A stretch of DNA of 64,000 bases from Clostridiales bacterium (GTDB lineage Bacteria; Bacillota; Clostridia; Oscillospirales; Acutalibacteraceae): assembly GCA_012839185.1 (NCBI GenBank), contig DUNU01000003.1:1-64000 (forward strand), given 5' to 3'. A program made the translations under genes and the position numbers. The notes beneath the pieces are model-generated. The model had not been told where the DNA came from and made no database searches. It was given only the letters and a program-made list of their open reading frames with translations. Of this stretch, positions 26,213 through 34,934 are shown piece after piece (the stretch's first letter is position 1; every line of letters begins with the position of its first letter).

Positions 26213-27715
26213 ATGAAACGTTTAAAGTATTTTGTAAACAATCAATTTGTTGAATCAACAACCGACAAATATTATGACATTCATAATCCGTCAACCGGTG
26301 AAATTACAGGTCAGGCACCATGCTGTACAAATGACGAAGTATTGGCAGCAATTGCAGCCGCTAAAGCCGCTTTTCCCGCTTGGTCAGCCACTCCCGCAAT
26401 AAGAAGAGCCCAGATTTTATTCAAAGTTCGCGAGCTTTTGATTGAACACATGGATGAGTTAACTCATTTGGTTGCAGAAGAAAACGGCAAGGTCTGGGCT
26501 GAGGCTCAAGGCGATGTCCTTAAAGCAAAAGAAGGAACTGAACTTGCAACGCAGGTTACGTCTTTAATGATGGGCGACTCAACGATGGACGCATCCAGAG
26601 GCTATGACACTGTCCTTTATCGTGAGCCTATTGGTGTTTTTGCAGGTATTGTCCCCGTTAATTTCCCTGCAATGATTCCTTTTGGCTGGATGACACCGGT
26701 TTGTGTCGCTTGCGGCAACACAATGGTATTGAAGGCTGCTTCTCTCACTCCCCGCACTGCCCTTCGTATCGCAGAACTCTATAAAGAAGCCGGTATGCCT
26801 GATGGCGTCGTAAATGTAGTTACTTGCTCAAGAAATGAAATCAATACAATTCTTGACCATCCCGATGTTAAGGGAATTACATTCGTAGGCTCAACTCCGG
26901 TCGGAAAGATTATTTATCAACGTGCTGCTGCCGCAGGAAAGCGTGTTCAATGTTTAACTCAGGCTAAAAATCATGCTCTTGTTCTTGCTGATACTCCCAT
27001 CGAAAGAACGGTCGCAGGAGTAATAAATTCCGCGTTCGGATGTGCCGGACAAAGATGCATGGCATTGTCCGCTTGTGTTGTTGAAGAAAGCATCGCTGAT
27101 GAATTTGTTGCCGAACTTAAAAAGCAAGCCTCCGAAATCAAGATTGGACCTGCCTATGATAAGACCTCAAAGTTGGGACCAATTACATACAAAAAGCATT
27201 GGCAAGAAGTTGTCGATGATATCCAAAAAGGTATCGATGAGGGAGCAACTTTAGTTCTTGACGGTCGCAATGTAAAAGTTGACGGTTATGAAAACGGCTA
27301 CTACATTGGCCCAACAATCTTTGACAATGTCGGTGAAGATATGTCAATCGGTCAGGAAGAAATATTCGGGCCTGTACTTTCTATCAAGCGTTGCAAGGAT
27401 TTTGCTGACGGTCTTCGTATTATGAACGACAACGCATATGCAAACGGCTCAGTAATATTCACTCAGAACGGCTATTATGCTCGGGAGTTTACTCGTCATA
27501 CCCATGGCGGCATGGTTGGTGTAAATGTCGGCATTCCGGTTCCCATCGGATTTTTCCCGTTCTCCGGTCATAAACAGTCCTTTTTCGGTGATCTTCACTG
27601 TTTAGGTAAGGATGCTTATCGTTTCTTTACTGAATCAAAATGCGTTACTACACGCTGGTTTGACGAAGAAGAAATGAAAAAGACTGAAGTAACAACTTGG
27701 GACGGAACTATCTGA
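26213..27715 (+). CDS. iolA: CoA-acylating (methyl)malonate-semialdehyde dehydrogenase
   Basis: The 500-residue aldehyde dehydrogenase superfamily member has 'FAGIVPVNFPAMIPFGWM', 'GITFVGSTPVGK' (cofactor Gly-rich turn), and the catalytic Cys in 'GCAGQRCMALS', the form typical of MmsA/IolA. It converts malonate semialdehyde from IolJ to acetyl-CoA, CO2 and NADH, the last step of the pathway. It is three bases downstream of iolE. Confidence 0.94.
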   Translation: MKRLKYFVNNQFVESTTDKYYDIHNPSTGEITGQAPCCTNDEVLAAIAAAKAAFPAWSATPAIRRAQILFKVRELLIEHMDELTHLVAEENGKVWAEAQGDVLKAKEGTELATQVTSLMMGDSTMDASRGYDTVLYREPIGVFAGIVPVNFPAMIPFGWMTPVCVACGNTMVLKAASLTPRTALRIAELYKEAGMPDGVVNVVTCSRNEINTILDHPDVKGITFVGSTPVGKIIYQRAAAAGKRVQCLTQAKNHALVLADTPIERTVAGVINSAFGCAGQRCMALSACVVEESIADEFVAELKKQASEIKIGPAYDKTSKLGPITYKKHWQEVVDDIQKGIDEGATLVLDGRNVKVDGYENGYYIGPTIFDNVGEDMSIGQEEIFGPVLSIKRCKDFADGLRIMNDNAYANGSVIFTQNGYYAREFTRHTHGGMVGVNVGIPVPIGFFPFSGHKQSFFGDLHCLGKDAYRFFTESKCVTTRWFDEEEMKKTEVTTWDGTI

Positions 27716-27752
27716 GTTATCACATTAAATTTGTTAAAAAGAGGAAATAACA

Positions 27753-28757
27753 GTGTTAAACATAGGCATAATCGGTGCAGGACGCATCGGCAAAGTACAC
27801 CTCGAATCAATTTCATATCATGTTAAGAATGCTCAGGTTACAGCAGTAGCCGATCCGTTTATTAATGACGAAACTCGTAAATTTGTTGCATCTTTCGGTG
27901 ATATTGCAGTATATGACGACTACAAAGAGATTATTGAAGACAAAAACATTGATGCGGTTTTAGTATGCTCCTCCACGGATACTCACGCTTCAATATCTAT
28001 TGAAGCAATCAACGCAGGAAAACATGTTTTCTGTGAAAAGCCCATTGACCGTACAGTTGAAAAAATAGAAGCAGTAGCAGATGCACTTGATAAAAATCCC
28101 GGCATAAAATTTCAAGTCGGCTTTAACCGTCGCTTTGACCATAACTTTGCCGCTATTCGTAAGGCTTATGATGAAGGCAAAATAGGAGAAGCCCTCATTC
28201 TTAAAATAACTTCTCGCGACCCCGAACCACCAAACCCTGCGTACATCTCAGTATCCGGTGGCATTTTCCTCGATATGACAATTCATGATTTTGATATGGC
28301 TATGTTCCTTACAAACAGTGATGTTGAAGAAATCTACGTTAATTCAGCAGTTTTGGTTGATCCTGCTATTGGTGAACAAGGTGATGTTGATACTGCAATT
28401 ATTACAATGAAAATGGCTAATGGTGCACTTGCTGTTATTGATAACTCTCGTCGTGCCGCTTACGGCTATGACCAGAGAGCCGAACTCTTTGGCTCAAAAG
28501 GTGCGATTGCTATATCAAATGACAGTCTTTCAACGGCAGTATTGTCTAATTCTGATGGTGTTACGGGAGAAAAACCGCTTTACTTCTTCCTTGAACGCTA
28601 TATGCAAAGTTTTGTAGAGGAAATGAAACAATTTGTTGATGCTTGTGTCAATGATAAAGAAGTCCCCGTAGGCATTCACGCAGGACTTCAAGCAGTTAAA
28701 GTTGCACTTGCAGCCAAAGAATCAGTAGCAAAACATGCACCTGTAAAAATTCAATAA
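27753..28757 (+). CDS. iolG: Inositol 2-dehydrogenase
   Basis: The 334-residue Gfo/Idh/MocA oxidoreductase begins 'LNIGIIGAGRIGKVHLESI' (NAD-binding Rossmann) and contains 'HVFCEKPIDRTVEKI' (catalytic Lys), 'GFNRRFDHNF', and 'GGIFLDMTIHDFDMA' with the catalytic Asp/His. It oxidises myo-inositol to 2-keto-myo-inositol, the first step of the pathway, although it is last in the operon. It uses a GTG start at 27753 with AAAGAGGAAA upstream. No iolR regulator or inositol transporter follows. Confidence 0.92.
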   Translation: MLNIGIIGAGRIGKVHLESISYHVKNAQVTAVADPFINDETRKFVASFGDIAVYDDYKEIIEDKNIDAVLVCSSTDTHASISIEAINAGKHVFCEKPIDRTVEKIEAVADALDKNPGIKFQVGFNRRFDHNFAAIRKAYDEGKIGEALILKITSRDPEPPNPAYISVSGGIFLDMTIHDFDMAMFLTNSDVEEIYVNSAVLVDPAIGEQGDVDTAIITMKMANGALAVIDNSRRAAYGYDQRAELFGSKGAIAISNDSLSTAVLSNSDGVTGEKPLYFFLERYMQSFVEEMKQFVDACVNDKEVPVGIHAGLQAVKVALAAKESVAKHAPVKIQ

Positions 28758-28771
28758 TCATAAAAAAATTA

Positions 28772-28801
28772 GTTCTCCGAGTTTCCGGAGAACCTTTTTT
28801 A
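28772..28801. terminator. Terminator ending the inositol operon
   Basis: Perfect 8-bp stem GTTCTCCG/CGGAGAAC, six-base loop, then CTTTTTTT. It abuts the stop codon of the convergent cytidylyltransferase gene and may work both ways. Confidence 0.88.
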
Positions 28802-29473
28802 TTCTTCTGTAATTTGAATCTTGTGCTTCTGATAATAATCAAGCATATACTCGGCATATTGCTTTTGATATGCATAAGTAAGTTTCAGATTTTCCGGGAA
28901 ACCGAAATATAAGAACTTTTTGCTTTCTCTTGGAAGCTGCCAAGCAAGCTCCTGTGAAGGGAAGGTGGGATCAAAATAGGGCATCAAAGTCTTAAATCTG
29001 AATGCTTCGGGAGATTGCGTCATATAAAACTGATCTCGATCAAGCGGATCAAAATCATAATTTCCGAGTGCACCGGTAATCTTTTGGCATGTAATAACAG
29101 CATCATTATCGTCAAGTTTACGAAGATAAAAATCAATTAACTCACTTGTAACAAAGGGAGCAACTGCATCAAGAATAATAATCTTTTCACATTCAGGATA
29201 ATTTTCAATTATAAAATTAAAACCGTTTTGCAGGGAATCAAGACGTTCTTTTCCGCTGTTTGCAAAATCTAAGTCGTCATGCATAAGTTTTTCGGAATAT
29301 TCCTTGCATGACGGATCCATAACAACCAATATTCTGTCGCCTTCTTCAGACGCCTGAGCGACATCAATAACATAATCAATAACAGGACGACCTTTAAGAA
29401 GAGTATATTGTTTTGGAATTTCAGCTCCAAAACGATGACCGACACCACCGGACATAATCATAATGATATTCAT
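28799..29473 (-). CDS. IspD/TarI-family cytidylyltransferase
   Basis: The ~224-residue nucleotidyltransferase begins 'MNIIMIMSGGVGHRFGAEIPKQY', the CTP-binding loop of IspD/TarI proteins, and has 'NSGKERLDSLQNGF' and 'ILDAVAPFVTSELI'. The family's usual DAxRP lacks the Arg here. IspD makes CDP-methylerythritol; TarI makes CDP-ribitol. Pairing with an upstream LicD-type transferase (11-base gap) favours a role in activating a polyol phosphate for surface glycan decoration rather than isoprenoid synthesis; this is inference. The ATG at 29473 with GGTGAG upstream is preferred over the longer frame start at 29494. Confidence 0.82.
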   Translation of the reverse strand: MNIIMIMSGGVGHRFGAEIPKQYTLLKGRPVIDYVIDVAQASEEGDRILVVMDPSCKEYSEKLMHDDLDFANSGKERLDSLQNGFNFIIENYPECEKIIILDAVAPFVTSELIDFYLRKLDDNDAVITCQKITGALGNYDFDPLDRDQFYMTQSPEAFRFKTLMPYFDPTFPSQELAWQLPRESKKFLYFGFPENLKLTYAYQKQYAEYMLDYYQKHKIQITEE

Positions 29474-29484
29474 AGATTTCTCAC

Positions 29485-30411
29485 CTATTCCCAAATTTTA
29501 ACATGACTTAAATTAAAGTGATCGGGACGACGACTTTCAACGGGGGGAAGTTCTCTGAAATTTGTGTAGAGAACACCAAGCATTGCAAGATAATTCTTTG
29601 GAACCATAACAGATTTTCCACGAACTTCAAGATGAGTATAGCCGGAGAACCATTCTTTATCAAACACATTTCTTTCAAGAACATGAATGGGTACAGATGG
29701 TTTGAAAAGAGCATCACCTTTTCCGTCTTTTACTAATCTTGCGTTCTTTTCGTACATTCTGTAAATGGTTTTTAGCGGGATACGCTTACCGATTGCACCC
29801 AGAACAGCAGTCTGTAACTTTTGCAGAGGTGTATAATTCTCGGTTGATTTTTTCTGTGCTCGATGAGCCATAGCCATACCATAAATAGCTTTAGTAGCAA
29901 AAATCTGAAGCTTAACAACAGCACCTTTTTTTGTGTCATAGAGATTATAAAGTTCAATGAAAATATGATTCATCCGAGGGTCATTTGCAATATTTTTGCC
30001 TGTGCCGTCTATGGAGAAAGAGTTGATAGTTTCACTTTTTTTATAGAAAATACGAGGAATAAAGTCGCAGAAATATTCTCCAAATTCATCGTAATTTACA
30101 AAATCAAAGTCTTCACCAAGCTCATGTGGGAGCACCTCAACAAGTTTCTCAAAATCAGTGTGATACATGTCAATATCAATATCATCATCCCAAGGTACAA
30201 AATCCTGATGACGAACAGCACCTATAAGAGTGCCGCCTGCCAAAGAATAGTGTAAACCATACTTCTGGCATATTCTTTCAAGTTCCTCTAAAATTTTCAG
30301 CTCACAATTTTGAACTTCCCAAAGCACAGCCATATCAATGTCTTCAGGGATTTCAATCTCCTCGCCGTTATATACGGGTTTCTTTCCGCTATATTCAGGA
30401 TAACCTTCCAT
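29485..30411 (-). CDS. LicD family phosphotransferase
   Basis: The 308-residue protein contains 'YSLAGGTLIGAVRHQDFVPWDDDIDIDM', the nucleotidyltransferase-fold signature of LicD/fukutin-related proteins. It has no membrane helix. LicD proteins transfer phosphocholine or other phospho-alditol groups from CDP donors to teichoic acids or polysaccharide; the neighbouring cytidylyltransferase may supply the donor. Transcribed from a strong promoter at 30474-30446. Confidence 0.9.
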   Translation of the reverse strand: MEGYPEYSGKKPVYNGEEIEIPEDIDMAVLWEVQNCELKILEELERICQKYGLHYSLAGGTLIGAVRHQDFVPWDDDIDIDMYHTDFEKLVEVLPHELGEDFDFVNYDEFGEYFCDFIPRIFYKKSETINSFSIDGTGKNIANDPRMNHIFIELYNLYDTKKGAVVKLQIFATKAIYGMAMAHRAQKKSTENYTPLQKLQTAVLGAIGKRIPLKTIYRMYEKNARLVKDGKGDALFKPSVPIHVLERNVFDKEWFSGYTHLEVRGKSVMVPKNYLAMLGVLYTNFRELPPVESRRPDHFNLSHVKIWE

Positions 30412-30445
30412 AGTTAAACCTCATTTTCAAAAATATATCGCATAT

Positions 30446-30474
30446 ATTATACTACAACACGTCTATTTTGTCAA
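30446..30474 (-). promoter_or_regulatory. Promoter for licD-like/cytidylyltransferase genes
   Basis: On the minus strand, TTGACA (30474-30469) and TATAAT (30451-30446) have a 17-base spacer, about 35 bases before the licD-like ATG. Confidence 0.8.
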
Positions 30475-30545
30475 TATAGTTGTTATGTTAACAATTCCGT
30501 AATATTTATACACCAAAAATATATTATTTTTTAAGCAAAAAAGAC

Positions 30546-30574
30546 TTGCATTTTTCTCCAAAGTGTGTTATAGT
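30546..30574 (+). promoter_or_regulatory. Promoter for the 33-residue peptide gene
   Basis: TTGCAT (30546-30551) and TATAGT (30569-30574) have a 17-base spacer, about 46 bases before the peptide ATG. Confidence 0.7.
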
Positions 30575-30619
30575 GTAAGTGCTGTAAAAGCTAAACTATT
30601 TATGTGAGGTGAAACAGAA

Positions 30620-30721
30620 ATGGCAAAGGATTATGGTTATATCCAGATTTTCATCGATTACCTTAAGATAATCATCGCTCTCATTAAGAAGTTATTCGGT
30701 CTTCTTGAAGTAACAGAATAA
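30620..30721 (+). CDS. Small amphipathic helical peptide, 33 residues, function unknown
   Basis: A 33-codon frame starts at ATG 30620 with a GTGAGGTG Shine-Dalgarno eight to ten bases upstream. It lies between its own promoter and a strong terminator, so it forms a complete transcription unit. The peptide begins MAKDYGYIQIFIDY, has the core 'IIALIKKLFGLL' and ends VTE. From residue 8 to 30 it is almost all Ile/Leu/Phe with charged residues D13, K16, K23, K24 and E30 on one side, which predicts an amphipathic membrane-binding helix. There is no signal peptide and no immunity or transporter gene beside it. Possibilities include a membrane-associated regulator, a phenol-soluble-modulin-like or leaderless bacteriocin-like peptide, or a type I toxin. 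I cannot choose among them. Confidence 0.7.
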   Translation: MAKDYGYIQIFIDYLKIIIALIKKLFGLLEVTE

Positions 30722-30737
30722 TTATTATAGAGTTTTA

Positions 30738-30768
30738 AACCGCCTTCGTGGCGGTTATTTTTTTTATT
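30738..30768 (+). terminator. Strong terminator after the small peptide gene
   Basis: AACCGCC-TTCG-TGGCGGTT stem with a stable UUCG-type loop, followed by ATTTTTTTTATTTT. Confidence 0.92.
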
Positions 30769-30771
30769 TTC

Positions 30772-30800
30772 TTGACAATTAAGATATAAAGTTATATCAT
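30772..30800 (+). promoter_or_regulatory. Orphan plus-strand promoter
   Basis: TTGACA (30772-30777) and TATCAT (30795-30800) have a 17-base spacer. No plus-strand reading frame with a ribosome-binding site follows before the convergent GH27 gene. Transcription would run antisense to that gene's 3' end, so it may make a small or antisense RNA, or be a chance match. Confidence 0.4.
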
Positions 30801-30918
30801 ACTAATAAAAATCGGCGTTCATTATGCTTAAAATAAACCTCATGGTTAATATCTTTATATAATTGGCGATATTATTGCGAACTGTTACTTTGCTTTGTTG
30901 TTCAAAAAACAGAGAATT

Positions 30919-30946
30919 TAATAAAACCGTTCCTATTAAGAACGGC
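30919..30946 (-). terminator. Terminator of the galactosidase operon
   Basis: Read on the minus strand: CCGTTC-N7-GAACGG followed by TTTTATT, 23 bases beyond the GH27 stop codon. Confidence 0.75.
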
Positions 30947-30968
30947 AAAATATATTGGGAACAGGATA

Positions 30969-32231
30969 TTATTTAACTCTGAAAATTTTACATGAACGTG
31001 CAGGAATTATAGTATTCTCGCCTATAGTCTCATTTTTATTATCAATAAGATTTAATCCCGCTATTTTTTCATTAAATGGGGTACGAATTGTTACAGCAAT
31101 ATCTTCTAAATTGAAAAAGCCATAAACAGAATCTCCGTTTTTATCATTACAATACCATATTGCCTGCTTTTTATTCCAAAAAAGAGGGCGATTATTTTTT
31201 GATGAATTCTGAAGAGATATTAAATTTTCATTAGTAATAAGTTGTAATGTAAACTCATCATTAAATCTCGGATCTCCTCCAAAAAACAAAGGTGATCTGA
31301 ACATACACCAAAGTCCCATTACCATTTCTTGCTCCGATTTAGTAAAGCGAGAATTTCTGGCACGATGTTTTTCATTCTCATCATTCAGGCAGAGAACTCC
31401 CAATGGAAGCATATCACAATCGGGTCGAGAGTTATCTTCGATATATTCATACCACTTGTAACAAAGCTCAAACATCTCATCAAGTTTTTTTGATTCGTCC
31501 CAAAAATCTCCGGACATACGCCACATATTTGCATATTGGGCAAGATGTGATGCATGGTCAATCGGTGCTGGTCCCGGAGAAAGAGAAAGAATGATATGTC
31601 TTCCGGTTTTTTGAATTGCCTTTGCTATCATCTCTATTTCAGCCTTAGCAGAATAAGGATCATGAGGTTTATATTCAGTATTAGCAATATCGTCGACTTT
31701 TACAAAATCAATTCCCCATGAAGCATACATTTCAAATATTGAATCATAATATTCCTGAGCACCTCTTGCATTAGGATTTATGCCATACATATCGGTATTC
31801 CATGGGCAAACCGAAAAAGAGCTTGCAATATCACGAGCTGTAACGCCGGGAGTTACTGTCGGTGTGTTTTGATGAACACATTGTCTGGGTATACCACGCA
31901 TAATATGAATACCAAAAAGCAGCCCCATATCATGAATTTTATCAGCTATAGCCTTAAATCCAACTCCGTTTGCTGATGAAGGAAAACGGTTGACGGCAGG
32001 AATTACTCTTGAAAAATCATCTACACAAAGTTCAGTAAAGTTATTATATTGCGTTGATTTTGCCTTTGGCTCATACCATTGAATATCACAAACGATGTAT
32101 CTGTAACCAAAATCTGCCATGTTTCCCTTGACATATTCTGCAATAGATAAAAGTTGTTCTTCATTTATTGCAGCACCGTAGCAGTCCCACGAATTAAAAC
32201 CCATAAGAGGATAAGTTACTTTATTCTTCAT
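30969..32231 (-). CDS. Alpha-galactosidase-like glycoside hydrolase (GH27)
   Basis: The 420-residue protein begins 'TYPLMGFNSWDCYGAAINE', the N-terminal block of GH27/clan D enzymes. It carries 'IDFVKVDDIAN' (nucleophile Asp in VKVDD), and 'RMSGDFWDE' (general acid Asp), then a small C-terminal beta domain. There is no signal peptide, so it should act in the cytoplasm on imported alpha-galactosides. GH27 also includes alpha-N-acetylgalactosaminidases and arabinopyranosidases, so the exact sugar is not settled. It overlaps the GH35 gene by 11 bases and is the last gene of the operon. Confidence 0.87.
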   Translation of the reverse strand: MKNKVTYPLMGFNSWDCYGAAINEEQLLSIAEYVKGNMADFGYRYIVCDIQWYEPKAKSTQYNNFTELCVDDFSRVIPAVNRFPSSANGVGFKAIADKIHDMGLLFGIHIMRGIPRQCVHQNTPTVTPGVTARDIASSFSVCPWNTDMYGINPNARGAQEYYDSIFEMYASWGIDFVKVDDIANTEYKPHDPYSAKAEIEMIAKAIQKTGRHIILSLSPGPAPIDHASHLAQYANMWRMSGDFWDESKKLDEMFELCYKWYEYIEDNSRPDCDMLPLGVLCLNDENEKHRARNSRFTKSEQEMVMGLWCMFRSPLFFGGDPRFNDEFTLQLITNENLISLQNSSKNNRPLFWNKKQAIWYCNDKNGDSVYGFFNLEDIAVTIRTPFNEKIAGLNLIDNKNETIGENTIIPARSCKIFRVK

Positions 32232-33993
32232 GTTTCTTGTCTAAAATGGGAGTATCTGTAAATTCAACAATAGCTTCGTCACAATAATCGGATTCAAAAA
32301 CAATTATTTCATTTTCACCGGATTTTAGCATAGGGGCAGGGCAGAAGAGAGTAATTTGCGGACCTGCATCAGTATAATATCTGCCGAGGTTAAAACCGTT
32401 AATGAAAATATTACCTTTATGAAAACCGACAGGATTGATAAAAGTGTCTTTTGGTTGTTCGTCAATATTGAACGTTGCTCTGTAAAATCCTGAGACATTC
32501 TTATCAATTTCTTTTGAATAATTAAGCGAACTTAAATTATCCATAGGAAGCGGGAAAATTTCCCAACCAAAATGATATTGGAGACCGGCACGAACACCCT
32601 TGATTCCTTTTCTATCCATAATATGCGGACCGTAGTTAACTCTGCCCATATTTTCATTAAGAATGTCTATCTGAAGTTTTTGTCCTTTTTCTAAAGCAGG
32701 AATGCGAATATTATCTTCGTGTTGAGATTTTTCAATATATCCTTTTCTGACGCCGTCAAAATAGATGTTTGCCCTATCATTTACTGCATCAAAATTAAGG
32801 TCATGTTCCTCACTTGGTCCAAATAATGTAGAGCTATAAAGGGTATAACCGTAATATTGTCCGATATCTTCCATAAATTTACATACTGGAGACTTGACAG
32901 GCTCTGAAAGCTGTTTTGCAGCAGTAAAAACATCAACGTATTCTGTTAGATTTACCGTACCGTAAGCCACTTTTTCTGTGTTTTTAACAGTAAGTGGCGG
33001 TAGATTTTTTCCTGTGTATTCTTCAATTACTTTTCGCACGGCAAAATATGCAGGTGTCAAATCTCCCGCTTCAGACAAGAGTGCATTATAATCATAGCTT
33101 GTAATTGTCGGTTCAAATTTTTCATAGTGGTTGGCACCATTCATAAAACCGAAATTTGTACCGCCGTGGAACATATAGAAGTTAAGAGATGCACCACTTT
33201 CAAGCATATCTTTAAATAAGCCTGCCAGTTCTTCAGGTTCTCTGGTATGGTGCATATCATGCCAATGGTCAAACCATCCGCACCAATATTCACCGCACAT
33301 ACGAGGTTGATTCGGTCTGAATTCCTCTAATTTTGCAAAATTTTCATCGGGACGAGAACCAAAATTTGCGACACAAAGATATTGAGGCAACGTTCCGCCA
33401 TTAAGCATCGAATTGCAAGCACCATCAGAAGTAAAAAGCAGACAATCTATATTGTGTTTTATATAAATATCAGCTATCTTTTGCATGTATTCATGGTCGT
33501 TACCGTAACTTCCGTACTCATTTTCAATCTGCATCATGATGATATTTCCGCCGTTTGTAATGAGTTTGTCAGTAATTTTCGGTAATAATGCATTGTAATA
33601 ATTCTCAACTTTATTGATAAATTCCGGATCATTGCAACGCAAATTCATATCTTTATAATTGAGTAACCAAGCAGGTAATCCACCGCTTTCCCATTCTGCA
33701 CAAATATAGGGTCCCGGTCTTAAAATGCAATACAAGCCAAGCTCGTTAGCAATATCAATATATGCAGGCAAATCGAGCATACCGGAGAAGTCAAATTGAC
33801 CTTCCACAGGCTCGTGAAGATTCCAACAAGTATAAGTTTCAACAGTATTGAAGCCGCATTCTTTTAATTTTGTAAGACGATCACGCCAATATTCACGAGG
33901 AATACGAAAATAGTGCATTGCACCCGATATAACGGTAAATTCTTCACCGTTAAGATAAAATTTATCGCCGGAATAATTAAAATTTCCCATCAT
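32221..33993 (-). CDS. Beta-galactosidase (GH35)
   Basis: The 590-residue protein has the GH35 blocks 'VISGAMHYFRIPREYWRDRL', 'CGFNTVETYTCWNLHEP', 'LRPGPYICAEWESGGLPAWL', the acid/base Glu in 'MQIENEYGSYG', and the nucleophile Glu in 'CGEYWCGWFDHW'. C-terminal beta-sandwich domains follow. There is no signal peptide, so it is an intracellular exo-beta-galactosidase of the Firmicutes type. Its start (ATG ATG at 33993/33990) overlaps the upstream aldolase gene by ATGA, with GGAGATTAA upstream. Confidence 0.93.
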   Translation of the reverse strand: MMGNFNYSGDKFYLNGEEFTVISGAMHYFRIPREYWRDRLTKLKECGFNTVETYTCWNLHEPVEGQFDFSGMLDLPAYIDIANELGLYCILRPGPYICAEWESGGLPAWLLNYKDMNLRCNDPEFINKVENYYNALLPKITDKLITNGGNIIMMQIENEYGSYGNDHEYMQKIADIYIKHNIDCLLFTSDGACNSMLNGGTLPQYLCVANFGSRPDENFAKLEEFRPNQPRMCGEYWCGWFDHWHDMHHTREPEELAGLFKDMLESGASLNFYMFHGGTNFGFMNGANHYEKFEPTITSYDYNALLSEAGDLTPAYFAVRKVIEEYTGKNLPPLTVKNTEKVAYGTVNLTEYVDVFTAAKQLSEPVKSPVCKFMEDIGQYYGYTLYSSTLFGPSEEHDLNFDAVNDRANIYFDGVRKGYIEKSQHEDNIRIPALEKGQKLQIDILNENMGRVNYGPHIMDRKGIKGVRAGLQYHFGWEIFPLPMDNLSSLNYSKEIDKNVSGFYRATFNIDEQPKDTFINPVGFHKGNIFINGFNLGRYYTDAGPQITLFCPAPMLKSGENEIIVFESDYCDEAIVEFTDTPILDKKHEE

Positions 33994-34916
33994 TTAATCT
34001 CCATATTCTTCTTGAAGTATTTAGTAAATCCGTAAAGTTGTTCAATCTCCTTTTGACGATTAGGAGGAAAGTCATTAATGTTTCTTGAACGGGAGAATTT
34101 GTTTATCTTAACTCCGTCAAGAGAAATATAATATTTAGCATTTATCGGATATACCTGACATTCACAAACAGATGCAAAGCCTACAAAATCAGAAAGAATT
34201 TGAGCTTTTTCAGGATTAGTTTTGTAACAATCACAAAGTTCAGCATAGATTTCGGGATGAAAGTTTGCCATAACTCCCGAATAACCCGCACAACCGGCTA
34301 TAAGCGAGTCATATAACAATGCTGCATTGGCATTATAAATCTTGAAATTAGTACCTTTTGTGGCTGCAAGCTTATCTTTAATCTGTTCCAAATTACAGCA
34401 AGTATCTTTTAAGAATGCAAATTTTCCGCTGTTTGCCATTTTTGCAATAAGCTTAGGCGACAAAAGACGTTTATAGGGATATGGACATTCATAAATACCG
34501 TACATTGTGTCCTGAGGGAGAGCGTCAATGACAGACATCATATTTCTATAGAAAACATCATCGTTTTCATCTTGTTTTGCAAAACGATTTGAGATAAATA
34601 CATAAGCATCAATACCGCATTCAATATATGCTCTTGCCTCTCTAATCTGAGTGTCCAAATCATCAGCGGTATGTCCCGATGCTACAATCTTCATTTCTGC
34701 AGGCTTATTCGCCATAATAAACTTAAGAATTTCAAGTTTTTCTTCGAAAGATAGGAAGAAAATCTCACTTGATTGACATATTGCAAATAAACCTGCAACT
34801 CTTCTCTCCGCATACCAATCTATCAACTGTTTAAGTGCGACATAGTCAATTTTGTTATCCTCGGTATATGGTGTAACCATTGTCGGATAAACACCGTCAG
34901 GAATCGTCTTTAACAT
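33990..34916 (-). CDS. DapA/NanA-superfamily lyase or aldolase
   Basis: The 308-residue TIM-barrel protein begins 'DGVYPTMVTPYTEDNKIDY', typical of dihydrodipicolinate synthase/N-acetylneuraminate lyase proteins. The Schiff-base Lys is in 'FAFLKDTCCN' and a catalytic Tyr in 'YGIYECPYPYKR'. Position between an esterase and galactosidase genes suggests sugar-acid cleavage (sialic acid, or a keto-deoxy sugar acid) rather than lysine biosynthesis; this is inferred from context. It overlaps the GH35 gene by four bases and lies 18 bases after the SGNH hydrolase gene. Confidence 0.83.
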   Translation of the reverse strand: MLKTIPDGVYPTMVTPYTEDNKIDYVALKQLIDWYAERRVAGLFAICQSSEIFFLSFEEKLEILKFIMANKPAEMKIVASGHTADDLDTQIREARAYIECGIDAYVFISNRFAKQDENDDVFYRNMMSVIDALPQDTMYGIYECPYPYKRLLSPKLIAKMANSGKFAFLKDTCCNLEQIKDKLAATKGTNFKIYNANAALLYDSLIAGCAGYSGVMANFHPEIYAELCDCYKTNPEKAQILSDFVGFASVCECQVYPINAKYYISLDGVKINKFSRSRNINDFPPNRQKEIEQLYGFTKYFKKNMEIK

Positions 34917-34934
34917 TAAATTTATCTCCCAATA

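Noticed and set aside
30823-30861. Second tiny frame (12 codons) after the orphan promoter
   Set aside because: No Shine-Dalgarno and too short to support.
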